The position numbers and the translations under genes are program-made. From the NCBI RefSeq assembly GCF_004340785.1, contig NZ_SLXS01000011.1, forward strand, positions 1-64,000: a DNA stretch of 64,000 nucleotides. Direction: 5' to 3'. The stretch comes from Tumebacillus sp. BK434. Lineage in GTDB: Bacteria > Bacillota > Bacilli > Tumebacillales > Tumebacillaceae. This document shows, in pieces, positions 52,106 through 62,878 of this stretch (position 1 is its first letter; each line of letters starts with the position of its first letter). The notes below the pieces were generated by a model. It saw only the letters and a list, made by a program, of their open reading frames with translations, did not search any database and was not told where the DNA came from.

Positions 52106-54289
52106 ACGCTTTTTTAAACGTCCCGCTTTCCGCACGATGCGCGTCCAGAGGTCTTGAATTTGTGACTTTTCACCGTCCGACACGTCGCGTTTGCCGTAGC
52201 GCACGCGCTCGAAGATCTGGGCCAGCGGAATCATCTCCCGCCCGCGCAGGTCCGGGTTGGCAGAGAGGAACAACGCGTACTCGCGCAAACTCATGTCCTC
52301 CTGCCGCTTCCAGCCGAAGCGGGTCATGATCAGCATCAGGCGCAGGATCGCGTTCATGATCACATCGCCGTCGCCTTTGTACGCCCGGCGCAGGTAGTAG
52401 GCGGTGATCAGCTTGCGGCGGTTGAAGAACGCTGCGATCAGCAGGACGAGCGCTGCGATGCCCGTGTACAAGCCCACCACTTTCCAGTTGATGTCAAAGG
52501 AGAAGAGGGCGGTCTTGGACTTGGCAGCCTGGTCTTCTTCTTTCTCTTCGCCTTTCGGATTGTTGACCGGCGGCACGATCGTTGGCTGGGTCTCATCCGG
52601 TTTGTACAGCGGGCGCATTTGGAACGAGGCGGTCGGCTCGAACGACACCCAGCCGATCCCGTCAAAATACACTTCCGCCCAGGAGTGGGCGTTTTTGTTG
52701 CGGACGGTGTAGAGGTACTCATCGTCCGTCTTTCCGTCCCACGTCAGATCGACATCGCCGCGGGTGAAGCCTTTGACCCAGCGGGTCGGCATGCCCAATG
52801 TGCGGGCCATGACGACGAACGACGACGAGAAGTGGTCGCAGTAGCCGCGGCGCGATTCGAACAGGAACTGGTCGACAAAGTCCTGCTTGTCGCCCGGGAT
52901 CGGCACGTCGCTCGTCTCATAGCGGTAGTTGCCGTGCAGGTAGTCCTCCAGCGCCTTGGCGCGCTCATACGGCGTCTTGGCGTCTTTGGTGACTTCCAGC
53001 GCCAGTTCGCGGATCCGCTTCGGCAGGTTGGCCGGCAGCGAGATGTACGACTGCAGCACGCTGGTCAGCAGATCCTGCGGCGGCAGGGAGGCGTTCTTCA
53101 GCGCCACTTCGTCGTGGTACGGCACTTCCGAGATGACCGAATAGGTATCGCCCGGCTCCAGCTGCCCCGCTTCCAGACGGCTGTCGAGGAAGGAATAGCT
53201 GAGCGTGCCAGGCGAGATGTTCGGTCCGGAGACCCCGGTGATCTGGGGGTGGCCAAAGATCAGCGGCACCATCGTGTCCTGCACGCTGACCGTCTGCTCC
53301 ACACGCTTCGTCTCCAAGGTCGTCGGCGGGAGGTACATGTCCGACTGCACGTGATCCGGATTGGACACCGGCTCGGCCGGCGCGACAGACAGCCAGCCCT
53401 TCCCGGTATAAAATGCTTTCGTCTCGCCCCGGTAGTAGCCTTCGACGGTCGAGGTCACGGTGAAGACGACCGTTTCGTCCATCTCGAACGGGCCGCCGAG
53501 ATGGTCGTCATTGTTGCCGTAGCCGATCTTCTGGCGCACGGCGCCGCCGTCTTTCATCCCCTGCAGGTATGACACCGGGTCCGGCCAGGCCGGATCTTCC
53601 GCTTTCGGGACGACGAGGCCGACGCCGGTCACGACCAGGGACAGGATCAGCGTCCACGCCAGCCAATGCGTCGGCCAGCCTTTGAGGTGGCGCGGCATGC
53701 GGGCCAGGCGCTCCACCGCCGGCAGTTGGCGGAAGGCGAGGATGACGAGGCCGAACAGCAGGAACAGCACGATGTGCCCTGCCGTCTCCTCGACATAAAA
53801 CGTGTCGAGCACGCCGAGCCCGACCAGCCCGAGCACGAAGAACACAAACATCCAGACCTTCGCTTTCAGGCTCTGGCGGAACAAGACTTGGAACAGCCAG
53901 AGCCCGAGCAGCATCGCCGTCGACTTCGCCGACATCGTCATCGCGGCAAAATCGCCCGCCTGCAGCGAGTAAACGGCAGCCGTCAGATCGCCGAACCAAT
54001 GGCCCAGCCATCCGGACAGGTCGAAGAAGCTGTAGAGGACTTTATAGTGGTACTGAAACACGAAGTTCAGGAACACGACCGCTTTCAGCAGAAAGCGCAG
54101 GATCAGGTGTCCGACCAGCAAATCGCTGACGAACAGCAGCAGCAGGAAGGACAAGAAGAGCCAGATCGACTGGATCTCGCCCGCCTCCCCGAGCGGAAGG
54201 AGCACTTGAGCGAGCCACAGCCAGACCAGCGTGTAGAGCACGGTGTCGCGCAGCGGACTGCCCGTCACCCATCTAGCCGTTTGAAGCAT
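52103..54289 (-). CDS. Transglutaminase-like membrane protein (TgpA/DUF3488-DUF4129)
   Basis: The 728-residue protein has several N-terminal membrane helices (about 200 residues), an extracellular region, a transglutaminase-like core with Cys in RRGYCDHFSSSFVVMARTLG, His in NAHSWAEVYFDG and Asp in WVSFEPT, a further TM helix (VVGLYTGIAALVLLIAAFF) and a C-terminal cytosolic DUF4129 domain. The core faces outside the cell. Its start overlaps the DUF58 gene by 17 bases in the order MoxR-DUF58-TgpA, a common unit whose role may be envelope protein processing. Confidence 0.92.
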   Translation of the reverse strand: MLQTARWVTGSPLRDTVLYTLVWLWLAQVLLPLGEAGEIQSIWLFLSFLLLLFVSDLLVGHLILRFLLKAVVFLNFVFQYHYKVLYSFFDLSGWLGHWFGDLTAAVYSLQAGDFAAMTMSAKSTAMLLGLWLFQVLFRQSLKAKVWMFVFFVLGLVGLGVLDTFYVEETAGHIVLFLLFGLVILAFRQLPAVERLARMPRHLKGWPTHWLAWTLILSLVVTGVGLVVPKAEDPAWPDPVSYLQGMKDGGAVRQKIGYGNNDDHLGGPFEMDETVVFTVTSTVEGYYRGETKAFYTGKGWLSVAPAEPVSNPDHVQSDMYLPPTTLETKRVEQTVSVQDTMVPLIFGHPQITGVSGPNISPGTLSYSFLDSRLEAGQLEPGDTYSVISEVPYHDEVALKNASLPPQDLLTSVLQSYISLPANLPKRIRELALEVTKDAKTPYERAKALEDYLHGNYRYETSDVPIPGDKQDFVDQFLFESRRGYCDHFSSSFVVMARTLGMPTRWVKGFTRGDVDLTWDGKTDDEYLYTVRNKNAHSWAEVYFDGIGWVSFEPTASFQMRPLYKPDETQPTIVPPVNNPKGEEKEEDQAAKSKTALFSFDINWKVVGLYTGIAALVLLIAAFFNRRKLITAYYLRRAYKGDGDVIMNAILRLMLIMTRFGWKRQEDMSLREYALFLSANPDLRGREMIPLAQIFERVRYGKRDVSDGEKSQIQDLWTRIVRKAGRLKKR

Positions 54290-55499
54290 AGGATACCGGC
54301 CCCCTCACTACATCTTCCAGTTCATTTTCGTCCCGCACCACATAGGTGTGAACGCCGAGCATCTCCAATTTCCCCATGTGCGCCAGATCGACTTCGTTCA
54401 GTTGGCGGCCGCCGACGATGTAGAACAGCTCCGTCTTGATCTTGCGGTATTCCAAAAAGCCGATCAGTTGCACCAGCGGCTGGTCGAGCACCGGCGTGAC
54501 CAGCACGATCGTCGAACCGCGCTGCAGATGGTTCACCTCGCGCAGGATCGCGTCATTGTACTCGTCGGCGCCGTCCGCCTGCACGATCGCCAAATGCTCG
54601 ATGATGCGCAGGTATTGCTCAAAATTGCGGCTTTGTGCGATCGTCACGCGCTCGCGGCCGTAGGAAGTCAATCCGACCGAGTACTTTTTGCTCGACGCGT
54701 GTTTGATCAGCGAAGCCGCCGTGGTCACCGCCAGCTCGAACAGCTGGTTGGAGCCGCCGCGATAGGCGTCTTCGGAGCGGTTGAGGAAAAACATCATATC
54801 GTTGGTCACGTGCAGCTCGAACTCTTTCGTCTTCAACGAGCCGGTGCGCGCCGACGCGCGCCAATGAATGCGCGACAGCCGGTCGCCTTGCGCGTAGTCG
54901 CGCACGCCGATCACGTTCGAAGAGTCTTCCGCCATCCGGTTCTGAGCGTTGGTGTGACCGAGGTTGAATTTGTTGATCGTATGCCAATAGGGAATCGGAA
55001 TGATCTTCGGATAGACGGTCACCTCATCGCTCCGCTTGTGCACCAGCTCTTTTTTGGTCAGGCCAAAAATGTCGCCGGTGACGAGCCGGGTGTCGCCGAG
55101 GACGTATTTGCCCCGCGGCATGTTCGGCAGCGAATAGCGGAGGCGCAGCTTGCGGTTATAACCCGGGAAATGGAGCTCGCGGTTCGAGCCGCTCTGCAGC
55201 AGCAGCCGGGTCGGCAGCGTATCTTCGACGACCAGCCATGGCAGCGGCCATTTGCGGCCTTCGATCTCGATCATGATGTCCACTTCCAGCGTCTGGCCGG
55301 CATTGACTTTCAGCGAGGACAGGCGGCGCTCCGACTTGGCGCCCCGCAGCGCGTAGCGGGCTGTGCCCAGCTCGTAGCCGGCGAGCAGGAACGCTGCGTA
55401 AAACATAAACCACGCCGCAAATCCGCCTTGGAACTTGCCATATGCAAACGTGACGAACAACAGGGTCAGCCACAGGAGAATGCGTCCGAATCTCCTCAC
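54273..55499 (-). CDS. DUF58 domain protein
   Basis: The 408-residue protein has two N-terminal TM helices (about residues 8-45), a beta-rich middle part and the DUF58 motif region GVRDYAQGDRLSRIHWRASARTGSLKTKEFE, followed by a von-Willebrand-A-like C-terminal half. DUF58 proteins work with MoxR AAA+ ATPases. The gene begins one base after moxR and overlaps the transglutaminase gene. Substrate unknown. Confidence 0.92.
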   Translation of the reverse strand: MRRFGRILLWLTLLFVTFAYGKFQGGFAAWFMFYAAFLLAGYELGTARYALRGAKSERRLSSLKVNAGQTLEVDIMIEIEGRKWPLPWLVVEDTLPTRLLLQSGSNRELHFPGYNRKLRLRYSLPNMPRGKYVLGDTRLVTGDIFGLTKKELVHKRSDEVTVYPKIIPIPYWHTINKFNLGHTNAQNRMAEDSSNVIGVRDYAQGDRLSRIHWRASARTGSLKTKEFELHVTNDMMFFLNRSEDAYRGGSNQLFELAVTTAASLIKHASSKKYSVGLTSYGRERVTIAQSRNFEQYLRIIEHLAIVQADGADEYNDAILREVNHLQRGSTIVLVTPVLDQPLVQLIGFLEYRKIKTELFYIVGGRQLNEVDLAHMGKLEMLGVHTYVVRDENELEDVVRGPVSYASNG

Positions 55500-55500
55500 A

Positions 55501-56517
55501 TCACTTCACCCTTTCACGGGCTTTTGCGGAGGAAAATTCGCGGGTGACCGGCACCGGCACCGCTTTCATGATCTCAGACAGCACTTTCTCCACCGTCGTG
55601 CCGCCGAGGCGCGCTTCCGATTTCAGAATCAGGCGGTGGGCGAGCGTCACCGTCGCCAACTGCTTCACATCGTCGGGAATCACATAGTCGCGGCCGAGCA
55701 CAAACGCCAGCGCCTGTGCAGCTTTAAACAGCGACAAGGAGCCGCGCGGCGAGGCGCCGAGGTAGACGGCCGGGTGTTTGCGGGTCTCGGTGGTGATATT
55801 GACGATGTATTCACGGATCGACTGTTCGACATAGATCTCGCGCACTTTCTGCTGCATCGACTGCAAGGTCTCCTGATCGGTGACTGTTTCCAGCCCTTCG
55901 ATCGGATGCACCAGCTGCTGACGGCCAAGCAGATCGACTTCGTGCTCCGGCGTCGGGTAGCCGAGGTTCAGCTTCAGGAGGAAGCGGTCGAGCTGAGCTT
56001 CCGGCAGCGGGAAGGTGCCTTCGTACTCGATCGGGTTCTGCGTCGCCATGACGAGGAACGGGGAAGGCAGCTTATAGGTCGTGCCGTCGACCGTCACGTT
56101 GTGCTCTTCCATCGCTTCGAGCAGCGCGGACTGCGTTTTCGGCGAGGTGCGGTTGATCTCGTCGGCGAGAATGATGTTGCCCATGATCGGGCCGGGACGG
56201 AATTCAAATTCATTGGTCTTCTGATTATAGATCGAAACACCTGTCACGTCGGAAGGCAACAAGTCAGGCGTGAATTGAATGCGTTTAAAGGAACAGCCCA
56301 AGGATTTGGCCAGCGAGCGCACCAGCATCGTCTTGCCGACACCCGGAACGTCTTCGAGCAGCACATGTCCGTCGCAGAGCATGGCGACCATGCAGAGCTG
56401 GACCGCTTTGGACTTGCCGATGATCACTTTTTCGACGTTGTTCACCACATCGGTCAGAACTTTGTGCGGATGATCAAACTCACGGTTCACAAGTTCTTTC
56501 TCATCTGTATATTGCAT
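55501..56517 (-). CDS. MoxR-family AAA+ ATPase
   Basis: The 338-residue AAA+ protein has Walker [11 protein letters not shown], Walker [11 protein letters not shown] and sensor 1 [22 protein letters not shown] typical of MoxR chaperone-like ATPases, which help assemble or activate protein complexes, often with metal-binding partners. It leads the three-gene MoxR-DUF58-transglutaminase operon. The 290 bases upstream hold no gene; I see only a terminator belonging to the M23 gene. Confidence 0.95.
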   Translation of the reverse strand: MQYTDEKELVNREFDHPHKVLTDVVNNVEKVIIGKSKAVQLCMVAMLCDGHVLLEDVPGVGKTMLVRSLAKSLGCSFKRIQFTPDLLPSDVTGVSIYNQKTNEFEFRPGPIMGNIILADEINRTSPKTQSALLEAMEEHNVTVDGTTYKLPSPFLVMATQNPIEYEGTFPLPEAQLDRFLLKLNLGYPTPEHEVDLLGRQQLVHPIEGLETVTDQETLQSMQQKVREIYVEQSIREYIVNITTETRKHPAVYLGASPRGSLSLFKAAQALAFVLGRDYVIPDDVKQLATVTLAHRLILKSEARLGGTTVEKVLSEIMKAVPVPVTREFSSAKARERVK

Positions 56518-56767
56518 TCTCTACTTCCTCCAATTCAAAAGATTGCCAGTCATCTATACTTCTCCTAGGTATGACGAAAGTCCTCCCGATGCGTTTCCAA
56601 TTGTTAGCATTTTCATACAGCTCTGCAGAATCGAACTTGTCAAAAGCATAACAGAGTGGGAGAAACTTTGTCCTCGCACAAGTATTGGATGGATGGACGA
56701 GTGTCTACCCTCTTAATATATATGAAAATTCACATTAATCTCTACAAAAATATAGACAAATATAGAC

Positions 56768-56798
56768 AAAAAAATCTCCGGTGCGAAAAACCGGAGAT
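56768..56798 (-). terminator. Rho-independent terminator
   Basis: On the minus strand ATCTCCGG-TTTTTCGCA-CCGGAGAT is followed by TTTTTTT, 12 bases after the M23 peptidase gene. Confidence 0.9.
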
Positions 56799-56809
56799 CC
56801 AAGAGCCGA

Positions 56810-57847
56810 TTATTGCAGAAATGCCATCGGATTGACGTATGCGCCGCCGCTTTGCATCGACAGATGCAGATGCGGGCCGGTCGAATAGCCGTCATTGCCG
56901 GTCGTGCCGATCACCTGTCCCTGGCGCACCGTCTGGCCGGTGCTGACGAGGATGCCGTTGCCGTACATGTGGCCATAGACGGAGGTCACGCCGTTGCCGT
57001 GGTCGATGACGATCCAGTGCCCGTACCCGCTCGCCGAGCCCGCCTGCACGACCACGCCGTCAGCCACCGCGACAAACGGCGTGCCGATCGGAGCGGTGAT
57101 GTCGATCCCTTTGTGGAACTCGGAGCCGCGCATGCCGTAGCCCGAGGAGATCGTAAACGAGGACGGCACCGGCCAGGCGTACGAGCCGTTGCCTCCAGCC
57201 GCCGGAATGAACTGCGGCCCGGTGTAGCTCTGGTAGGCCTGCTCGACGACATGCTGGTCTTCCGCCGGTGCGGCCAGCGCTGCGGCGAGATCGCCTTTCA
57301 GGTTTTTCGCTTTCGCCTGCAGATCCTGCTCCGCCTTGCGCAGCGTCTCCTGGCGGGTGCGGCGCTCCTTTTGTTGCGCGTCGAGCTGCTCTTTGGCCGT
57401 TTTCAGCTTGGCCTGATCGGTGCGCAGCTGTTTGATCAGATCCTGATCCTGCTCGACGATCATCGACAGCAGCTGGAGCCGCTCCAGAAAGTCGGAAAAG
57501 TCTGTCGCTTTGAACAAAACTTCCCAGAAGGAGACATCGCCTTTTTGATACATCACTTTCACGCGCTCTTTCAGCTTCTCGCGATGCTTTTCGATGCGCT
57601 GCTCCAGCGCGGCGATCTCCCGCTTCATCTTTTCGTTCTCTTTCATCCCTTGAGACAATTCCGCCTCCAGGTCTTGCATGTTCTTCAATGTATCTTGCAG
57701 TTCCTTGTCGACTCCGTTAAGTTCTTGCTGAATCTTCTCTGCTTGCTCGCCCTTTTGCTCGGCAGCCAGCGCGTTCCCTGGCAGCGCTGTGGTCAAGAGC
57801 AAACCGGCCAATAAGCAGGCGGTCATCCGTTTTTGCCTGTAGCTCAT
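56810..57847 (-). CDS. M23 (LytM) peptidase with coiled coil, EnvC-like murein hydrolase
   Basis: The 345-residue secreted protein has a signal peptide (ending GNALAAE), a long coiled coil (residues about 30-200) and a C-terminal M23 domain. The domain shows zinc-ligand motifs HKGIDITAPIGTPFVAVADG (H and D) and VYGHMYGNG plus GPHLHLSM (HxH), so it is probably catalytically active on cell-wall cross-links. AAAGGAG precedes ATG 57847. The architecture matches the EnvC/PcsB-type hydrolases that act in division or wall growth. Confidence 0.93.
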   Translation of the reverse strand: MSYRQKRMTACLLAGLLLTTALPGNALAAEQKGEQAEKIQQELNGVDKELQDTLKNMQDLEAELSQGMKENEKMKREIAALEQRIEKHREKLKERVKVMYQKGDVSFWEVLFKATDFSDFLERLQLLSMIVEQDQDLIKQLRTDQAKLKTAKEQLDAQQKERRTRQETLRKAEQDLQAKAKNLKGDLAAALAAPAEDQHVVEQAYQSYTGPQFIPAAGGNGSYAWPVPSSFTISSGYGMRGSEFHKGIDITAPIGTPFVAVADGVVVQAGSASGYGHWIVIDHGNGVTSVYGHMYGNGILVSTGQTVRQGQVIGTTGNDGYSTGPHLHLSMQSGGAYVNPMAFLQ

Positions 57848-57970
57848 CCCTTCTTTCACTCCTTTTCGTGTCTCATACTACCGAATGGAAGCGGGGCGGA
57901 CAACCTTTTTCGACAATTTGTAACCAAGATGTCAATGTTTTGGCAAGCTTTGGACAGGTTTTGCAAAAAG

Positions 57971-58004
57971 AAAAAAACCACCCTCACAAAGGAGGGTGGT
58001 TTTT
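57971..58004 (-). terminator. Terminator of groESL
   Basis: On the minus strand ACCACCCTC-CTTTGT-GAGGGTGGT with flanking A/T tracts and a following T-rich run ends the groESL transcript 14 bases after groEL. Confidence 0.88.
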
Positions 58005-58018
58005 CGAAAGGGGTGGGC

Positions 58019-59707
<1,689 letters not shown>

Positions 59708-59737
59708 CTATGTGTTCCGGACCGGGCCCGGAGTCGC

Positions 59738-60022
59738 TTACGCTTCGACGATCGCGAGGATGTCAGCTTCGCGCAGGATCAGGTACTCGACGCCGTTGTA
59801 CTTCACTTCGGTGCCTGCGTACTTGGAGAAGATGATGCGGTCGCCAGCATGTACGTCCAGTGCAACAACGGAGTTGCCTACTACTTTGCCGGTGCCAACT
59901 GCTACAACTTCACCTTCTTGCGGCTTCTCTTTCGCGGTGTCCGGCAGGAACAGCCCGCTTGCAGTCTTCTCTTCACGTTCCACAACTTTGATGACGACGC
60001 GGTCGCCAATCGGTTTAATCAT
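59738..60022 (-). CDS. groES: Co-chaperonin GroES (Hsp10)
   Basis: The 94-residue lid protein of the GroEL chamber begins [33 protein letters not shown], containing the mobile loop and the family signature, and ends DILAIVE. It lies 87 bases before groEL on the same transcript. Confidence 0.98.
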   Translation of the reverse strand: MIKPIGDRVVIKVVEREEKTASGLFLPDTAKEKPQEGEVVAVGTGKVVGNSVVALDVHAGDRIIFSKYAGTEVKYNGVEYLILREADILAIVEA

Positions 60023-60061
60023 GCAAAACCCTCCTCAGATTTTGATGAGCGATGTGTTCTG

Positions 60062-60110
60062 TTAGCACTCGTCATCACTGAGTGCTAATTCCAATTCTTA
60101 TGATAGTCAA
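60062..60110 (-). promoter_or_regulatory. groESL promoter with CIRCE operator
   Basis: The CIRCE inverted repeat TTAGCACTC-N9-GAGTGCTAA (60062-60088) is perfect. A -35 TTGACT (60105-60110) and -10 TAGCAC (60082-60087) 17 bases apart on the minus strand place CIRCE over the -10, as usual for HrcA repression. hrcA itself is not in the window. Confidence 0.95.
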
Positions 60111-60282
60111 ATGCCCTGTTGTTTGCAAGAGGGAACAACAAAAATTTTGCATTACATTTTTGTAAATCCCACACAAAGCTCTAGGGTGCCCCCTGCTGGC
60201 AACATTATACATAGAGCGGACAAGAAGTTACCATAGGAAGTTTTCGCGAATGAGCTCGAACGGCGCGACTAAAAAATGACAA

Positions 60283-60307
60283 AGCCGGGCAGTGCCATTG
60301 CCCGGCT
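60283..60307 (-). terminator. Rho-independent terminator
   Basis: On the minus strand AGCCGGGCA-ATGGCAC-TGCCCGGCT is followed by TTGTCATTTTTT. It abuts the stop codon of the DUF4230 gene. Confidence 0.8.
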
Positions 60308-60308
60308 C

Positions 60309-61070
60309 TTATTGAAAGTTCACAGTCAACTTGTAGCCCAAATGTCCGTACAGCTCCTGCAGCGCTTTTTCGGCGTTGCGCTCCGCCGTCTGCAGCACGC
60401 CGGTCGCGCCCGCTTCGGAGCGGAGTTTGGCGAGCACCATGTCCTGCGACATCAGTTTCAGCCCTTCCTGCAGATCGGTCGAGCCGCGGAACAGGCCTTC
60501 GCTGGTGAACACTTTGATCCCGTCCATCTGGATCGACTCTTCCAAGAACACGGCGTGCGGCAGCGTGATCGCAATCGTCTTCCGGTCATGGTCGATGCGG
60601 ACATCGTCTTCCTGCAGCTGTCCGAGTTCGACGCCGGCGAGCAGTTTGGCCGGGACGACGAACAGGTACGAGCGCTTGGTGCCGGGGACATCCATCGGAA
60701 TCTCGATGCCGAAGATCTTGTTGTCCGCCCCTTCGAGCGTGGTCATCACATACGCTTCGGCCGTCGCCAAGGCGGACAGCTCGCGCACGCCGGTCACAAA
60801 GACTGCCGTGCTCGGCTTCTCCTGCACGTTCAGAACATACCACGCACCGGCCGAGCCTGCAGCCAGCAAGGTGACCAGCAGAGTCAGCAGCAGGCGCTTC
60901 TTGCCGAACCACCCGTTGAGCTTCCAAGGCCGGGACTTCGCTTCCGTGCGGTCGGGCAACAGCTGCACACTGCCTGCCGCGATGGCTGCCGATGTTTCTT
61001 CCTGTGCTTGTTTCAACTGTCGCACCACCTCTTCCAATTCGGAAATGGATGGCTGTTTCGGATCGCTCAC
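60309..61070 (-). CDS. DUF4230-family membrane protein
   Basis: The 253-residue protein has a short cytosolic N-terminus, one TM helix (LLLTLLVTLLAAGSAGAWYV, about residues 60-80) and an extracytoplasmic DUF4230-type domain (VRELSALATAEAYVMTTLEG ... ITLPHAVFLEESIQMD ... AEKALQELYGHLGY). The GTG start at 61070 has AGGGGGAG seven bases upstream; the longer frame back to 61286 crosses a terminator. Function of DUF4230 is unknown. It is separated from the Mau-like cassette by a terminator, so it is probably a separate unit. Confidence 0.85.
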   Translation of the reverse strand: MSDPKQPSISELEEVVRQLKQAQEETSAAIAAGSVQLLPDRTEAKSRPWKLNGWFGKKRLLLTLLVTLLAAGSAGAWYVLNVQEKPSTAVFVTGVRELSALATAEAYVMTTLEGADNKIFGIEIPMDVPGTKRSYLFVVPAKLLAGVELGQLQEDDVRIDHDRKTIAITLPHAVFLEESIQMDGIKVFTSEGLFRGSTDLQEGLKLMSQDMVLAKLRSEAGATGVLQTAERNAEKALQELYGHLGYKLTVNFQ

Positions 61071-61143
61071 CTGCACACTCCCCCTTACATAGATAGTGGT
61101 CAACTTGCGGAAATATGTCCGCTTCCATTCTACACCGTCCGAC

Positions 61144-61185
61144 AAAAAACGAACAGCCTGTTCCCGATCCGGGAGAGGCTGTTCG
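61144..61185 (-). terminator. Terminator of the Mau-like/Tat cassette
   Basis: On the minus strand CGAACAGCCT ... AGGCTGTTCG with an inner CTCCCG/CGGGAAC stem is followed by TTTTTT, 20 bases after the MauA-like gene. Confidence 0.88.
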
Positions 61186-61204
61186 TGCCGTTCGCGTCTG
61201 CTGC

Positions 61205-61615
61205 CTACAGATAAGCAAAGCATCCGCAGTCGCTGGACGTTTGTTTGCTGGCGTTCGAGTTCGTGGTCGGCGTGCAGTCGCAGCACGTCGCACCTTCAAT
61301 GCGCCCGCCTTGCGCGATGCACCAGCAGCCGGTGGAACTGTACCCCCATGCGTAGGATACTTTATAGCCGCTCGGGCATTTCGAACTTGAGCTGCAGCCG
61401 GAGCAGTATTTGCCGTTCGGCGGAGCGCAGGATTGCGTCGCCCACACCGTCTCACACCAGCTGATGCTGTTGGCTCGTGCCGACTTGCTGCCAGCGAATG
61501 TCAACACACCCAGAAAAGTTGTGCCCACTGCCGCTTTCAGGAAACCTTTGCGGTCTACTTTGCGCGCCACATCTTCGGAGACGAGTTTGAAAAATCGTTC
61601 CAGCATTTTAAGCAT
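61205..61615 (-). CDS. Tat-exported, 12-cysteine MauA-like protein (methylamine dehydrogenase light chain fold)
   Basis: The 136-residue protein has a Tat-type signal (VDRKGFLKAAVGTTFLGVLTF, with RK in place of RR) and a likely cleavage after SARA. The mature 86 residues hold 12 cysteines, the number that forms six disulfides in MauA. The pattern CSGC ... KCPSGYKVSYAW ... TGCWC ... ATCCDC ... DCGC aligns with MauA, placing Trp90 at the first TTQ tryptophan (Trp57 of Paracoccus). The chain stops where MauA continues to the second TTQ tryptophan, so a TTQ cofactor is unlikely. Strong AAGGAGG. TatC, TatA and a MauD-like gene precede it. Confidence 0.8.
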   Translation of the reverse strand: MLKMLERFFKLVSEDVARKVDRKGFLKAAVGTTFLGVLTFAGSKSARANSISWCETVWATQSCAPPNGKYCSGCSSSSKCPSGYKVSYAWGYSSTGCWCIAQGGRIEGATCCDCTPTTNSNASKQTSSDCGCFAYL

Positions 61616-61631
61616 GTCCTATCTTCCTCCT

Positions 61632-62453
61632 TCAATCGGATAAGTTGGCATCGTTACCGGCCGCGGCTTGCTCGGCCGCTTCCGCTTCTTCGAGCTCCCG
61701 TTGCGCTTCCTCTTCCCGATGCAGCTTCGCGATCCGCTTTTTCCACACAAAGCGCGAGACGGTGATCGACAGTTCAAAGAACAGGATCATCGGCACCGCG
61801 GCCATCAGGTGGGAGACCAGCTCCGGCGGCGAGATCAGCGAAGCGATGATCACGCAGATCAGATAGGCGTAGCGGCGGCTTCTCGCCAGCATGAACGGCG
61901 TGATGATCCCCAGGGCGGTCATGAAGGCGACCGCGACCGGCAGTTCGAAGATAAATCCAAACGGCAAGACGACATTGGTCAGGAAGCCGAGATAGTTGCC
62001 GGCGGTAAACATCACGTTGAACTGCTCCATGCCGAGCGTATAGAGAAACTTGAACATCACCGGGAACACCACGAAGTAGCCAAACAGGATACCTACGCAA
62101 AACATCCCCGCCACCAGGGGCAAAAACTTCAGAAAGTGGCGTCGAACTTCCTGATCCACAGCCGGTGCCAGAAAGCGGTAGGCGTGGTACAGCAGCACGG
62201 GAAGGGTCAGACCCAAAGCTGCGGCGCCAGCGAGCAGAAAATAGATTTTCAAGATCTCTCCCGGGCCGAGCACCGTCATTTTGATTTCCCCGATCTCAGG
62301 GAACATCCGCGTCGCGTCGCTCGCCAAGTAATGAAAGAGATCGGTGACGAACAGAAAGGCGATCATCACCAGCAAAATAAATGTGACCAGCGTCCAGATC
62401 AGACGCCCGCGCAGCTCAGCCAAATGTTCCAAAATCGTTTGCTCCCGACTCAT
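61632..62453 (-). CDS. tatC: Twin-arginine translocase subunit TatC
   Basis: The 273-residue protein has six membrane helices and begins ILEHLAELRGRLIWTLVTF, the TatC signature that recognises twin-arginine signals; FELPVAVAFMTALGIITP is the second conserved motif. ATG 62453 follows GGAAGGGGACAGG and overlaps a small upstream reading frame. It lies between tatA and the MauA-like gene, so this TatAC pair may be dedicated to that substrate. A long charged C-terminal tail (KLHREEEAQRELEEAEAAEQ) is unusual. Confidence 0.95.
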   Translation of the reverse strand: MSREQTILEHLAELRGRLIWTLVTFILLVMIAFLFVTDLFHYLASDATRMFPEIGEIKMTVLGPGEILKIYFLLAGAAALGLTLPVLLYHAYRFLAPAVDQEVRRHFLKFLPLVAGMFCVGILFGYFVVFPVMFKFLYTLGMEQFNVMFTAGNYLGFLTNVVLPFGFIFELPVAVAFMTALGIITPFMLARSRRYAYLICVIIASLISPPELVSHLMAAVPMILFFELSITVSRFVWKKRIAKLHREEEAQRELEEAEAAEQAAAGNDANLSD

Positions 62454-62524
62454 GGGCCTGTCCCCTTCCTGCAATCCCTTTCATCCGGCACCTCATCTGG
62501 CACCTCATCCGGCACTGTCAGCAT
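62450..62524 (-). CDS. Possible 24-codon coupling ORF with VPDE repeats upstream of tatC
   Basis: A small reading frame, MLT-VPDE-VPDE-VPDE-RDCRKGTGP, ends with a TGA that overlaps the tatC ATG (ATGA). Three 12-bp repeats (TCATCYGGCACC at 62481-62516 on the plus strand) encode the VPDE units. A purine-rich GGGGGG lies 13 bases upstream of the ATG. It may be a translational coupling leader or chance. Confidence 0.25.
   Translation of the reverse strand: MLTVPDEVPDEVPDERDCRKGTGP
62481..62516. repeat. Three 12-bp tandem repeats between tatA and tatC
   Basis: TCATCCGGCACC, TCATCTGGCACC and TCATCCGGCACT follow one another directly. The 3n unit length keeps the frame open on the minus strand. Confidence 0.85.
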
Positions 62525-62595
62525 CGGGGACGGCAAGCCCCCCTGCCAAACGCGTGCCGCACCATGCGATGCCGGCGGAACCGCTTTTTCGATTC

Positions 62596-62862
62596 CTACT
62601 TGCTCGGTACTGCTTCTTTCAGTTCTTGCTGCGGCTCAAGCTGTGCCTCAGCTTTCGGTTCTGGCAAAGCTGATTTTGCTTCCTTGCCTTTTGCACCCTC
62701 GTCAGCGTCATCGTCGTCCGTGAAGCCTTTTGCGGCGCCGCGGAACTCTTTGAGCGTCTTGCCGACTGCGCGTCCGATTTCCGGCAGCTTGTTCGGTCCA
62801 AAGACGATCAGCGCGATGATCAAGATGAGAATCAGGCCCGGAAAGCCAATGTTTTGCAGCAT
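62596..62862 (-). CDS. tatA: Twin-arginine translocase subunit TatA
   Basis: The 88-residue protein has one N-terminal TM helix ([26 protein letters not shown]) with the FGP hinge, an amphipathic helix with [13 protein letters not shown], and an acidic/charged tail. TatA oligomers form the export passage with TatC. Found 142 bases before tatC in the same orientation. Confidence 0.95.
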   Translation of the reverse strand: MLQNIGFPGLILILIIALIVFGPNKLPEIGRAVGKTLKEFRGAAKGFTDDDDADEGAKGKEAKSALPEPKAEAQLEPQQELKEAVPSK

Positions 62863-62878
62863 CGCAACTCCTCCTCCG

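Noticed and set aside
56518-56767. Possible extra gene or regulatory RNA between moxR and the M23 gene
   Set aside because: Only short A+T-rich sequence without a credible ORF, hairpin or promoter I could defend.
61205-61615. Reading the cysteine-rich protein as a bacteriocin or metallothionein
   Set aside because: The Tat-type signal, 12-Cys pattern alignable to MauA and the MauD/TatAC neighbours explain it better.
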